From Citricoccus sp. SGAir0253 (GTDB lineage: Bacteria > Actinomycetota > Actinomycetes > Actinomycetales > Micrococcaceae), in assembly GCF_005877055.1 (NCBI RefSeq), contig NZ_CP039424.1, positions 1,488,001 through 1,552,000 of the forward strand: 64,000 bases of DNA, in the 5' to 3' direction. The translations under genes and the position numbers were made by a program. Within the stretch, counting starts at the first letter, position 1. Each line of letters starts with the position of its first letter. Positions 17,791 through 26,493 of the stretch are shown piece after piece. The notes under the pieces were generated by a model, which saw only the letters and a program-made list of their open reading frames with translations, did not search any database and was not told where the DNA came from.

Positions 17791-18227
17791 GCCGCCAGGT
17801 CGTCGGTGTCCACCCACACGGTGAACGGGCCCGAGTTCACGAGCGCGACCTCCATGTGGGCGCCGAAGGCGCCGCGGTGGACCTCCACCCCCTCCGCCGC
17901 GAGGCGGTCCGCGAACCGCTCGTAGAGCGGCTCCGCCCGCTCGCCCCGCGCCGCCCGGGACCAGGACGGCCGGCGCCCCCGGCGGACCTCCCCGTACAGG
18001 GTGAACTGGCTGACCACGAGCGCCGGGGCGTCCGCGTCCAAGAGCGAGCGCTCGTCCTCGAGCACGCGCAGCTGCGCCACCTTGCGGGCCAGCAGGTCCG
18101 CCTCCTCGGCGGTGTCCTCGCCGCACACCCCGAGGAGCACCACGAGCCCGGCCCGGTCCAGCCGGGACACCACCTGCCCGTCGACCGCGACGGAGGCGGA
18201 CGTGGCACGCTGCAGCAGGGCTCTCAT
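17775..18227 (-). CDS. dtd: D-aminoacyl-tRNA deacylase
   Basis: Dtd removes D-amino acids mischarged onto tRNA. The start is ATG 18227 (MRALLQRATSASVAVDG), matching the family N-terminus; a longer frame from 18245 lacks support. The SQFTLYGEVRRGRRPSW motif (starting near residue 73) and the NSGPFT motif near the C-terminus form the cross-subunit active site; the second is normally N-x-G-P-x-T, so it is intact. The 150-residue length is standard. It is convergent with aspS and divergent from rarA. Confidence 0.94.
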   Translation of the reverse strand: MRALLQRATSASVAVDGQVVSRLDRAGLVVLLGVCGEDTAEEADLLARKVAQLRVLEDERSLLDADAPALVVSQFTLYGEVRRGRRPSWSRAARGERAEPLYERFADRLAAEGVEVHRGAFGAHMEVALVNSGPFTVWVDTDDLAAPRRG

Positions 18228-18307
18228 GGTTCCATGGTCGCCCATGGCCGGGCCGGCGCGCCCAGGGCCGGTGGCCGCGCCCCGGCCGGGCGCCGGCGGG
18301 CGGTGGC

Positions 18308-18313
18308 TAGGCT
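18308..18313 (+). promoter_or_regulatory. -10 TAGGCT for rarA, leaderless geometry
   Basis: TAGGCT ends 6 nt before the rarA GTG, so initiation at the usual distance coincides with the first base of the start codon. The only GGAG nearby is 2 nt from the GTG, too close for ribosome binding. Confidence 0.6.
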
Positions 18314-18319
18314 GGAGCG

Positions 18320-19822
18320 GTGAGTGATCTGTTCAGTGCCCTGGGCGCCGGCGAGCCGGACGAGGCCGGCGACGAGCCCGGCCGCTCCCGTCCCGGCGCC
18401 CCCCTGGCGGTGCGGATGCGCCCGCGCACCGTGGACGAGGTGGTCGGCCAGCGCCACCTGCTGCACCCCGGCTCGCCCCTGCGCACGCTCGCCGAGGGCG
18501 CGACCGGCGCCGGCCGGGGCGCGGGGCCGTCGTCGCTGATCCTCTACGGCCCGCCCGGCACGGGCAAGACGACCCTCGCCCACGTCATCGCCCGCGGCCC
18601 CGGGCGGACCTTCGTGGAGCTGTCCGCCATCAGCTCCGGGGTCAAGGACGTGCGGGCGGTCATGGACCAGGCCCTCACCGACCGCGACCTCTACGGGCGG
18701 ACCACCGTCCTGTTCCTCGACGAGATCCACCGCTTCAACAAGGCCCAGCAGGACGCGCTGCTGCCGGGCGTGGAGAACCGCTGGGTCGTGCTCGTCGCCG
18801 CCACCACCGAGAACCCCTCCTTCTCCGTCGTCGCGCCCCTGCTCTCCCGGTCCCTGGTGCTCACGCTCAAGCCGCTCACGGACGCGGACATCGGCGGGCT
18901 GCTGGACCGGGCGGTGGCGGACGAGCGCGGGCTGGGCGGCACCGTCTCGCTCTCGGCCGAGGCGCGCGAGTACCTCGTCCGGATGGCCCAGGGCGACGCG
19001 CGGCGCGCCCTGACCACCCTCGAGGCCAGCGCCGGCGTGGCCCTGGACCGGTCCGCCCCCGCGGCGGACGGGGCGGGCGGGGACGGCGTCCCCGAGGTCA
19101 CCGTGGAGGACGCCGCCCAGGCGATGGACCGCGCGGTGCTGCGCTACGACAAGGCCGGCGACCAGCACTACGACGTCATCAGCGCCTTCATCAAGTCGAT
19201 CCGCGGCTCGGACGTGGACGCCGCCCTGCACTACCTGGCGCGCATGCTGGAGGCGGGGGAGGACCCGCGGTTCATCGCCCGCCGGCTGATCATCTCGGCC
19301 TCCGAGGACATCGGCATGGCCGACCCCACGGCCCTGCAGACGGCGGTGGCCGCGGCCCAGGCCGTGCAGCTCATCGGGATGCCCGAGGGTCGGCTGGTGC
19401 TCGCCGAGGCCGTGGTGCACCTGGCCACGGCACCCAAGTCCAACGCCTCGTACACGGCCATCAACGAGGCGGTCGCGGACGTGCGCGCCGGCCGCTCCGG
19501 GGAGGTGCCGCCGCACCTGCGGGACGCGCACTATCCCGGGGCCGCGGCGCTCGGCCACGGCCGGGGCTACGTGTACTCCCACGACGCCCCGCACGGCGTG
19601 GCCCGCCAGCAGTACGCCCCGGACCCCCTGGTGGGCCGGGACTACTACCGGCCCACGCGCAACGGGGTGGAGCGCACCCTGGGCGACCGCGTCCAGGGGC
19701 TGCGCTCGATCATCCGCGGCACCCCGCCGCCCGCGCGCCCCGCCCCCGCGTCCGGGGCCGGGGCTTCGCCGTCCGCGGACACCGCCACGGACGCGGCCGC
19801 GGGGGACGCCGGCCGGGACTAG
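18320..19822 (+). CDS. rarA: Replication-associated recombination protein A
   Basis: RarA (MgsA/WRNIP1 family) is an AAA+ ATPase acting at stalled replication forks. Walker A is GPPGTGKT at 77-84 and Walker B is [20 protein letters not shown] near 131-150, the typical RarA form. The C-terminal tetramerisation part is present ([16 protein letters not shown], then [15 protein letters not shown]). The 500 residues exceed the usual 440-450 through an N-terminal Gly/Pro stretch and an Ala-rich tail. Its TAG stop is also the first three bases of a -10-like TAGGGT for the next gene. Confidence 0.94.
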   Translation: MSDLFSALGAGEPDEAGDEPGRSRPGAPLAVRMRPRTVDEVVGQRHLLHPGSPLRTLAEGATGAGRGAGPSSLILYGPPGTGKTTLAHVIARGPGRTFVELSAISSGVKDVRAVMDQALTDRDLYGRTTVLFLDEIHRFNKAQQDALLPGVENRWVVLVAATTENPSFSVVAPLLSRSLVLTLKPLTDADIGGLLDRAVADERGLGGTVSLSAEAREYLVRMAQGDARRALTTLEASAGVALDRSAPAADGAGGDGVPEVTVEDAAQAMDRAVLRYDKAGDQHYDVISAFIKSIRGSDVDAALHYLARMLEAGEDPRFIARRLIISASEDIGMADPTALQTAVAAAQAVQLIGMPEGRLVLAEAVVHLATAPKSNASYTAINEAVADVRAGRSGEVPPHLRDAHYPGAAALGHGRGYVYSHDAPHGVARQQYAPDPLVGRDYYRPTRNGVERTLGDRVQGLRSIIRGTPPPARPAPASGAGASPSADTATDAAAGDAGRD

Positions 19823-19825
19823 GGT
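19820..19825 (+). promoter_or_regulatory. -10 TAGGGT overlapping the rarA stop codon
   Basis: The hexamer TAGGGT includes the rarA TAG. Transcription would start near 19832, leaving a 91-nt leader before the stress-protein ATG. Confidence 0.4.
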
Positions 19826-19922
19826 GAGGGTGTCCGTACCCGCCCAGACCGCGGCCGGACCCCGGGGGCGGACCCCACCGGTCCCCACCGCACCCGTGCC
19901 GCGGAGATCGGAGACTGCGCCC

Positions 19923-20435
19923 ATGTCCACTCCTGCCCACGACCCCGCCCGCCGCCTCGTGCCGAACACGGCCGAGGTCGACTACCGGATCCTGCGGACC
20001 GTCGCCACGTACGACGAGGCCCAGGAGCTGGTCGACCGGCTCTCGGACGGTGGCTTCCCGGTGGAGAAGGCCCGGATCGTCGGCACGGGGCTGCGGTCCG
20101 TCGAGCAGGTCACCGGCCGCCTGACCACGGGCCGCGCCGCCGCGCGGGGCGCGCTGAGCGGCCTGTGGTTCGGCCTGATGATCGGCATCCTGTTCCTCCT
20201 CCTCGCCCCGAGCGCCGGCTGGGCCACGATCCTGCTGATGACGCTCGGCTTCGGCGCGGTGTGGGGCGCGATCTTCGGGGCGCTCGGCCACGCGGCCACG
20301 CGCGGGCGCCGCGACTTCTCCTCCGTGCAGGTCATGGAGGCGGAGTCCTACGACGTCCTCGTGGAGGCCAGCCACGTGGCCCAGGCCGCCCAGGTGGCCG
20401 ACGGCCGGCCGATGCCGGAGGCCCCGCAGGCATAG
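19923..20435 (+). CDS. General stress protein 17M/YflT-like membrane protein
   Basis: The 170-residue product opens with the family block YRILRTVATYDEAQELVDRL, then S-D-x-G-F-P-V-E-K-A-R-I-V-G-x-G-L. Two adjacent transmembrane helices (about 79-95 and 99-121) are joined by a short turn. The C-terminal part (YDVLVEASHVAQAAQVAD) returns to the cytoplasm. This is the layout of the YflT/GSP17M domain, induced by general stress in Bacillus but biochemically uncharacterised. The ATG at 19923 has GGAGA sites upstream (19904-19915). It is probably monocistronic. Confidence 0.82.
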   Translation: MSTPAHDPARRLVPNTAEVDYRILRTVATYDEAQELVDRLSDGGFPVEKARIVGTGLRSVEQVTGRLTTGRAAARGALSGLWFGLMIGILFLLLAPSAGWATILLMTLGFGAVWGAIFGALGHAATRGRRDFSSVQVMEAESYDVLVEASHVAQAAQVADGRPMPEAPQA

Positions 20436-20479
20436 CCGCTGCGCGGGGCGGCGCGTCCGGCACGGTGCCCCGCGGCTGG

Positions 20480-20729
20480 TAGACTGTCCTGCTGTCTGGC
20501 AAGCGCCGCCAGTCCCCCCGCACCGCCCCCGGCCCCGCCGGAGGGCCGCGGGGACCCGTTCCCGCCCGGCGGCGCTGCAGCGATGACGGGCAGCGGCATG
20601 CCCCTCAGCTCTCCCGGGAACCGACGGGGAGGCCAGGTTCCGGTCCACCCTTGTCACCCCGCGGGTCCTCCCGTGTCGTGCGGGCCGGAGACAAACCAGA
20701 ACCCTGCCGCCTGACAGGAAAGGACCCTC
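20480..20729 (+). promoter_or_regulatory. rpsD promoter and long structured leader
   Basis: The -10 hexamer TAGACT (20480-20485) predicts a start near 20492 and a leader of about 238 nt. AGCGCCGCC (20502-20510) pairs perfectly with GGCGGCGCT (20568-20576), and the enclosed segment can fold further (GGCC/GGCC, CCCC/GGGG arms). Ribosomal protein S4 represses its own mRNA in other bacteria, so an autoregulatory RNA is plausible. No known S4 leader consensus was recognised. Confidence 0.45.
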
Positions 20730-21356
20730 GTGGCTTCCAACCTCCGTACCCGCCGCACCGTGCGCCACTCGCGCGCGCTCGGCATCGCCCTGACCCCCAA
20801 GGCCGAGAAGTACATGGAGCGCCGTCCGTACGGCCCCGGCCAGCACGGCCGTGCCCGTCGCAAGGCCGACTCCGACTACTCGGTGCGCCTCAAGGAGAAG
20901 CAGCGCCTGCGCGCGCAGTACAACATCCGCGAGGCGCAGATGCGCCGCTACTTCGAGGAGGCCAAGCGCACCTCCGGCCTGACCGGTGAGAACCTGGTCG
21001 AGCTGCTCGAGATGCGCCTGGACGCCCTCGTGCTGCGCGCCGGCTTCGCCCGCACCATCGCGCAGGCCCGCCAGATGGTCGTGCACCGCCACATCATGGT
21101 GGACGGCGCCCGCGTGGACCGCCCGTCCTTCCGCGTGAAGGAGGGCCAGCTGATCCACGTGCACTCCCGCTCCGAGAAGATGGTGCCGTTCCAGATCTCC
21201 GCCACCGGCGCCCACCAGGAGGTGCTGCCGGCCGTCCCGGGCTACCTGGACGTCGAGATCGAGAAGCTGCAGGCCAAGCTGGTCCGCCGCCCGAAGCGCT
21301 CCGAGGTCCCCGTGACCTGCGAGGAGCAGCTCGTGGTGGAGTACTACGCACGCTGA
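20730..21356 (+). CDS. rpsD: 30S ribosomal protein S4
   Basis: S4 is a primary 16S rRNA-binding protein of the small subunit. The N-terminal domain contains RRPYGPGQHGRARRK but lacks the four cysteines of the zinc-binding form, so this is the zinc-free paralogous type. The S4 RNA-binding domain spans about 98-160 (RLDALVLRAGFARTIAQARQ and MVVHRHIMVDG). The 208-residue length is normal. The GTG start follows an AGGAAAGGA site. In this actinobacterial arrangement rpsD stands apart from the alpha operon and precedes alaS. Confidence 0.97.
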   Translation: MASNLRTRRTVRHSRALGIALTPKAEKYMERRPYGPGQHGRARRKADSDYSVRLKEKQRLRAQYNIREAQMRRYFEEAKRTSGLTGENLVELLEMRLDALVLRAGFARTIAQARQMVVHRHIMVDGARVDRPSFRVKEGQLIHVHSRSEKMVPFQISATGAHQEVLPAVPGYLDVEIEKLQAKLVRRPKRSEVPVTCEEQLVVEYYAR

Positions 21357-21403
21357 TCCCGCCGCGGATCCGCAGTGCCGCGGCCCCCGGGCCGCACGAC
21401 CGT

Positions 21404-21434
21404 GAACCCGGCCTCCCGCGTGGAGGCCGGGTTC
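21404..21434 (+). terminator. Intrinsic-type terminator after rpsD
   Basis: GAACCCGGCCTCC pairs perfectly with GGAGGCCGGGTTC over 13 bp around a CGCGT loop, 48 nt past the rpsD stop. Confidence 0.75.
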
Positions 21435-21506
21435 CGGCGTTAAGGCCGGTCCCGGCACCGGCCCCCGGGCCGGGCGCGCGGTTCCACCCCCGCGCCCCGG
21501 CACCGG

Positions 21507-21512
21507 TAAGGT
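21507..21512 (+). promoter_or_regulatory. -10 hexamer TAAGGT for the DUF6167-like/alaS operon
   Basis: TAAGGT lies 30 nt before the GTG of the small gene that starts the alaS operon. Initiation is expected near 21519. Confidence 0.45.
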
Positions 21513-21541
21513 GGACCAGTCACTCCCGGAAAGGATGTGCA

Positions 21542-21874
21542 GTGATCAAGCGCGTATTGCTCGTGGGCGTCGGCGCGGCGGCCGGCTGGCTCGGCCACTC
21601 GATGCTCGGGCGCGGCCGCGACGCGGCCGCCGTCAAGGCGGAGGAGACCCTCCGGAACACCCTCAACCCCGAGTACCTCGGCCGCAACGCGGGCCAGGCC
21701 GCCGCCACGGCCCTGGCCGCCAGCGCCCGCTCCTTCGCGGCCCAGCTGCGCGATGAGGTCCCCGCCTGGCGCACCGTCCAGCCGCCGGCGGCCGTGACCG
21801 ATCCGGCCCGCGCCACCATCGCGGGCACCGCCGCCGACACCCCCCGATCCACCGACGCACGAAAGCAGTCATGA
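21542..21874 (+). CDS. DUF6167-like small membrane-anchored protein
   Basis: The 110-residue protein has an N-terminal hydrophobic segment (about 4-22, KRVLLVGVGAAAGWLGHSML) followed by an Ala-rich helical body and a polar tail. Actinobacteria carry a DUF6167-type small protein at this exact site before alaS, which is the basis for the call; the similarity is in layout more than in motifs. GTG 21542 has GGAAAGGA at 21528-21535. Its TGA overlaps the alaS ATG (ATGA), so the two are co-translated. The function is unknown. Confidence 0.65.
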   Translation: MIKRVLLVGVGAAAGWLGHSMLGRGRDAAAVKAEETLRNTLNPEYLGRNAGQAAATALAASARSFAAQLRDEVPAWRTVQPPAAVTDPARATIAGTAADTPRSTDARKQS

Positions 21875-24591
21875 AGTCCCAGGAAATCGCCAGCCGCTGG
21901 CTGTCCTTCTTCGAGAAGAAGGACCACACCGTCGTCCCCTCGGCCTCGTTGGTCTCCCCGGACCCGTCCCTGCTGTTCACGATCGCCGGCATGGTCCCGT
22001 TCATCCCGTACTTCCTCGGCCAGGAGACCCCGCCGTACCGCCGCGCCACCACGGTGCAGAAGTGCATCCGCACCGCGGACATCGAGGAGGTCGGCAAGAC
22101 CGTCCGCCACGGCACCTTCTTCCAGATGTGCGGCAACTTCTCCTTCGGCGACTACTTCAAGGAACAGGCCATCCCGTTCGCGTGGGAGCTGCTGACCACG
22201 CCGCTGGACCAGGGCGGCTACGGCCTCGACCCCGAGCGTCTGTGGGTCACCGTGTACGAGGAGGACGACGAGGCCGAGCGCATCTGGCGCGAGGAGGTCG
22301 GCGTGCCCGCCGAGCGGATCCAGCGCCTGGGCAAGAAGGACAACTACTGGCACACGGGCCAGCCCGGCCCGGGCGGCCCCGACTCCGAGATCTTCTACGA
22401 CCGCGGCCCGCAGTACGGGGCCGAGGGCGGTCCCGCGGCGGACGACAACCGCTACATGGAGATCTGGAACCTCGTCTTCATGCAGTACCAGCTGTCCGCC
22501 GTCCGCTCCGGCACGGACTTCGACGTGGCCGGGGAGCTCGAGAACAAGAACATCGACACGGGCCTGGGCCTGGAGCGCCTGGCCATGATCCTGCAGGGCG
22601 TGGAGAACATGTACGAGACGGACCAGGTCCGTCCCGTGCTGGACCGCGCCGCCGCGCTGGCCGGCCGCGAGTACACCTCCACCGAGGACCCGCAGGACCC
22701 GCACTACGCCGACGACGTGCGGCTGCGCATGATCGCCGACCACGTCCGCTCCGCGCTGATGCTCATCACCGACGGCGTGGTCCCGGGCAACGAGGCGGGG
22801 GGCTACGTGCTGCGCCGGCTGATCCGCCGGGCCGTGCGCGCCATGCGCCTGATGGGCGTCACCGACCCGGTGCTGCCCGAGCTGCTGCCGGTCTCGCGCG
22901 ACGCCATGGTGGGCACCTACCCCGAGATCGGCCGCGACTTCGAGCGGATCTCCCGGATCGCGTACAACGAGGAGAAGGCGTTCCTGCGCACCATCACCGC
23001 GGGCACCGCGCGGCTGGACGGCGCGGTCGCCGCCGCCCGCGCCCAGGACGCCGAGCGCCCGGGGATCTCCGGGGCGGACGCCTTCGAGCTGCACGACACC
23101 TACGGCTTCCCGATCGACCTGACCCTGGAGATGGCCGCCGAGGCCGGCGTCTCCGTGGACGAGGCCGGCTTCCGCGCGCTCATGACCGAGCAGCGCGACC
23201 GGGCCCGCCAGGACGCCAAGGCGAAGAAGTCCGGGCACGTGGACTCCTCGGCCTACCGGGTGCTCCACGCCGAGGGGGACACCGTCTTCACCGGCTACAC
23301 CGAGCACACCACCGAGTCCCGCATCCGCGGACTGCTGGCCGAGGGCCAGCCCGTGCGGTCGGCGTCCGCCGGCCAGGAGCTGGAGCTCGTGCTGGATGCC
23401 ACGCCGTTCTACGCCGAGTCCGGCGGCCAGGCCGCCGACACCGGGCTGATCACCGGGAACGGCTTCGTCGTCGAGGTCCTGGACGTCCAGGCCCCCGTGA
23501 AGGGGCTCAGCGTCCACCGCGTGCGGGTGCGCCAGGGCGAGGTGCCCGCCGGCGCCACCGCCGTCGGGGCCATCGACCTGCAGCGCCGCCTGGACGCGCA
23601 GAAGGCGCACACCGGCACGCACCTCGTGCACGCGGCGCTGCACCAGGTCCTCGGCCCGGAGGCCACCCAGTCCGGCTCCTTCAACAAGGAGGGCTACCTG
23701 CGGTTCGACTTCCGCTGGGGCGAGGCGATGTCCGAGATGGCCCGGACCGAGGTCGAGGACGTCTCCAACATCGCCATCCGGGACAACTACCCCGTGATCA
23801 CCCGCGAGATGTCCCTGGCGGACGCCCGCGAGCTCGGCGCCATGAGCCTGTTCGGGGAGAAGTACGGGGACCGGGTGCGCGTCGTCGAGGTCAACGGCGC
23901 CTGGTCCCGCGAGCTGTGCGGCGGCACCCACGTCGGGGCCACCGCGGAGATCGGGACCCTGGCGCTGCTCGGCGAGCAGTCCGTCGGCTCCGGCAACCGT
24001 CGCGTCGAGGCCCTCGTGGGGCTGGACGCCTTCCGGCACCTGGCCACCGAGCGCACGCTCGTCAACGAGCTGACCAGCATGCTCAAGGTCCCGGCCGAGC
24101 AGGTGCGGGACCGCATCGAGGGCACGCTCGCCCGCCTCAAGGAGGTCGAGAAGCAGCTGGCCGCGCTGCGCGCGAGCCAGCTGCAGGCCGAGGCGGGCCG
24201 GCTCGCCGACCAGGCCGTCGAGGTCTCCGGCGTGACCGTCCTGGCCCACGACGCCGGCCCCGTCGGCTCCGGCGACGAGCTGCGGACCCTCGCCCTGGAC
24301 CTGCGCTCCCGGCTCGAGAACGCCCGCGGCACCGCGGCGGGGACCCCCGTCGTCGTGGCCCTGGCCGGCGTGGCCAAGGACCGCCCGCTCGTGGTCGTGG
24401 CGACGAGCCCGGCCGCCCGCGAGGCCGGCCTGCGGGCCGGCGCGCTCGTCAAGACGGCGTGCGGCGTGCTCGGCGGCGGCGGCGGCGGCAAGGACGACGT
24501 GGCGCAGGGCGGCGGCCAGGACGTCACGCGGATCGCGGACGCCCTCGCCGCGGTCCGCCAGGCCGTGTCCTCGGCGGCCGCGGTCGCGTGA
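21871..24591 (+). CDS. alaS: Alanyl-tRNA synthetase
   Basis: This class II enzyme charges tRNA-Ala. The catalytic domain contains the AlaRS patterns RTADIEEVGKTVRHGTFFQM and GNFSFGDYFKEQAI. The editing domain has HTGTHLVHAAL (near 580) and the zinc ligand cysteine in ELCGGTHVG (near 683). The C-Ala domain carries a Gly-run GGGGGGKDDVAQGGG near the end. The 906-residue length is typical. It starts with an ATGA overlap on the preceding gene and its last bases overlap the ruvX start, so this is one tightly packed operon continuing to aroE. Confidence 0.97.
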   Translation: MKSQEIASRWLSFFEKKDHTVVPSASLVSPDPSLLFTIAGMVPFIPYFLGQETPPYRRATTVQKCIRTADIEEVGKTVRHGTFFQMCGNFSFGDYFKEQAIPFAWELLTTPLDQGGYGLDPERLWVTVYEEDDEAERIWREEVGVPAERIQRLGKKDNYWHTGQPGPGGPDSEIFYDRGPQYGAEGGPAADDNRYMEIWNLVFMQYQLSAVRSGTDFDVAGELENKNIDTGLGLERLAMILQGVENMYETDQVRPVLDRAAALAGREYTSTEDPQDPHYADDVRLRMIADHVRSALMLITDGVVPGNEAGGYVLRRLIRRAVRAMRLMGVTDPVLPELLPVSRDAMVGTYPEIGRDFERISRIAYNEEKAFLRTITAGTARLDGAVAAARAQDAERPGISGADAFELHDTYGFPIDLTLEMAAEAGVSVDEAGFRALMTEQRDRARQDAKAKKSGHVDSSAYRVLHAEGDTVFTGYTEHTTESRIRGLLAEGQPVRSASAGQELELVLDATPFYAESGGQAADTGLITGNGFVVEVLDVQAPVKGLSVHRVRVRQGEVPAGATAVGAIDLQRRLDAQKAHTGTHLVHAALHQVLGPEATQSGSFNKEGYLRFDFRWGEAMSEMARTEVEDVSNIAIRDNYPVITREMSLADARELGAMSLFGEKYGDRVRVVEVNGAWSRELCGGTHVGATAEIGTLALLGEQSVGSGNRRVEALVGLDAFRHLATERTLVNELTSMLKVPAEQVRDRIEGTLARLKEVEKQLAALRASQLQAEAGRLADQAVEVSGVTVLAHDAGPVGSGDELRTLALDLRSRLENARGTAAGTPVVVALAGVAKDRPLVVVATSPAAREAGLRAGALVKTACGVLGGGGGGKDDVAQGGGQDVTRIADALAAVRQAVSSAAAVA

Positions 24592-25139
24592 GCGGAGCCG
24601 TGACCGGACCGTTCGTCCGGGGCGTGCGCCTGGGGGTGGACGTGGGCCGCGCCCGCGTCGGCCTCGCCGCGTCCGACCCGGACGGCATCCTGGCCACGCC
24701 CGTGCGCACGCTGCGGCGTGACGCCCGCCGCGGCTCCGACCGGCGCCAGGTGGTGCGGGAGGCCCTCGAGCGGGACGCGGTGGTCGTGTACGTGGGCCAC
24801 CCCGTGAACCTGCAGGGCCGCCCCACGGCGTCCACCGAGGACGCGGTAGGGTATGCCGAGGACCTCGCCGCGGAGCTGGCGCGCGCCGGCAGCCGTGCCG
24901 TCGTCCGCCTCGTCGACGAGCGGCTGAGCACCGTCACGGCCCACCGGCAGCTCCACGAGGCCGGGCGGGCGGGCCGGTCCCACCGCGAGGTGGTGGACCA
25001 GGTGGCCGCGGTGCAGATCCTGGAGCAGGCACTTGACATGCAACAATCGCTCCAGCGGGACGCGGGCCGTCCCGTCGTCGTGCCTGGAGACGACGCGAGC
25101 GACGGAGAGGACGTGACGCGTGGCCGATCGGAGTCCTGA
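24588..25139 (+). CDS. ruvX: YqgF/RuvX family, putative pre-16S rRNA nuclease
   Basis: The RNase H-like YqgF protein (183 residues) is implicated in 16S rRNA 5'-end processing and was earlier proposed as an alternative Holliday-junction resolvase. Visible motifs are RLGVDVGRARVGLAASDPDG, the VGHPVNLQGR loop, VRLVDERLSTVTAHRQL and the VDQVAAVQILEQALD helix, so the acidic residues are present. GTG 24588 overlaps the alaS stop. Compared with the usual 140-160 residues there is a C-terminal Asp/Arg-rich extension encoded across the overlap with mltG. The operon order alaS-ruvX-mltG-aroE is classic for actinobacteria. Confidence 0.93.
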   Translation: MSGAVTGPFVRGVRLGVDVGRARVGLAASDPDGILATPVRTLRRDARRGSDRRQVVREALERDAVVVYVGHPVNLQGRPTASTEDAVGYAEDLAAELARAGSRAVVRLVDERLSTVTAHRQLHEAGRAGRSHREVVDQVAAVQILEQALDMQQSLQRDAGRPVVVPGDDASDGEDVTRGRSES

Positions 25140-26493
25140 GGACCCCCGGGACGGGCAGTCGCCCCTGCCGGACGACCGGGCCGCCCACGGGGGACCCGAC
25201 GAGACGCAGGACGAGGCGCCGCGGGACTGGGCGGCCCCCGGTGCCGGGTCCCCCGACGGGCCGGTGCTGGAGGAGGACCGCCGCGAGTACCCCGTGCCGT
25301 CCGGCTCGCACGCCGCGACGGGCGGCGAGCTCGGGACGGTCATCGTCCGTCCCGCCGGCCGCAAGGGCTACCAGACCGTCACCCTCAACCCGGACCGGGC
25401 ACGCGACTCCGCCAAGCGGGAGGCCCGCCGTCGCCGGCGCCGCCGCCGCACCATCGCCCTGGCCTCGGCCTTCGGCGTGTTCGTCCTGCTCCTGGCCGGC
25501 CTGTCGCTGGCCGTGAAGGGGCTGCTGCCGCAATTGAACCCGGAGGACTACCCCGGCCCCGGCGGCGAGGAGGTGACCTTCACCGTCAATGCCGGCGAGG
25601 GGCCCCTGGCCATCGGCGGCCGGCTCGAGGACGAGGACATCGTCGCCAGCCGGGAGGCGTTCATCGAGGCCGTCAACCAGTCTCGCTCGGAGAACTCCAT
25701 CCAGCCGGGGGAGTACCCGCTGAAGCGGCAGATGAAGGCCGCGGACGCGGCCTCCGTGCTGCTGCGCGAGGGCGTGGGCCAGGTGCACTACGTGGCCATC
25801 AACCGCGGCATGAGGATCACCGAGGCGTTCGAGGCGATCTCCTCGTCCACGGGGCTCCCCGTGGACGAGCTCGAGGAGGCCGCCGAGGACCCGACCGCCT
25901 TCGGCCTGCCGGAGGGGGCGCCGAGCCTCGAGGGGTACCTGCACCCGGGGGAGTACCGGTTCCCCGTGGACGCCGGGGCCGAGGAGGTGCTCACGCTGCT
26001 CACCGAGCCGACCTTCGCCGCCCTCGAGGAGCGCGGCGTCACGGACGAGGAGGCGCAGTTCCGCGCGGTGACCATCGCCTCGATCCTCGAGGCCGAGGCA
26101 CTGCCGAAGGACTACGCCACGGTCGCGGGCATCATCGAGAACCGCCTGCACCCGGACAACCCGGAGACCGGCGGGTACCTGCAGATCGACGCGACCGTCA
26201 TCTACGGCCTGGGCACCCGCCAGCTCCAGTTCTCCGAGGAGGAGAAGCGGGACGCGGGCAACGAGTACAACACGTACGTGCACCGCGGGCTGCCGCCGGG
26301 ACCGATCGGCGCCCCGTCCACGGCCGCGCTCGACGCCGCCGCCGACCCCCAGCAGAACGACTACTACTACTGGGTCACGACCAACATCGAGACGGGCGAG
26401 ACGAAGTTCTCCCGGGACTACGCCCAGCACCGGCAGTACCAGGAGGAGTACCGGCGGTACTGCGCCGAGAACGCCGAGGTCTGCGGTGGCTGA
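25120..26493 (+). CDS. mltG: Endolytic murein transglycosylase MltG
   Basis: MltG (YceG) cleaves nascent glycan strands outside the cytoplasmic membrane. A roughly 108-residue charged, disordered cytoplasmic region ends in an Arg cluster. One transmembrane helix follows (about 111-133, TIALASAFGVFVLLLAGLSL), then a LysM-like subdomain and the catalytic domain. The catalytic glutamate lies in the TIASILEAEALPKDYATVAG block near 320. The tail NDYYYWVTTNIETGETKFSR is also typical. GTG 25120 lies inside ruvX, and GGAGAGGA (25104-25111) supports it. It overlaps aroE by 8 bases. Confidence 0.94.
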   Translation: MADRSPEDPRDGQSPLPDDRAAHGGPDETQDEAPRDWAAPGAGSPDGPVLEEDRREYPVPSGSHAATGGELGTVIVRPAGRKGYQTVTLNPDRARDSAKREARRRRRRRRTIALASAFGVFVLLLAGLSLAVKGLLPQLNPEDYPGPGGEEVTFTVNAGEGPLAIGGRLEDEDIVASREAFIEAVNQSRSENSIQPGEYPLKRQMKAADAASVLLREGVGQVHYVAINRGMRITEAFEAISSSTGLPVDELEEAAEDPTAFGLPEGAPSLEGYLHPGEYRFPVDAGAEEVLTLLTEPTFAALEERGVTDEEAQFRAVTIASILEAEALPKDYATVAGIIENRLHPDNPETGGYLQIDATVIYGLGTRQLQFSEEEKRDAGNEYNTYVHRGLPPGPIGAPSTAALDAAADPQQNDYYYWVTTNIETGETKFSRDYAQHRQYQEEYRRYCAENAEVCGG

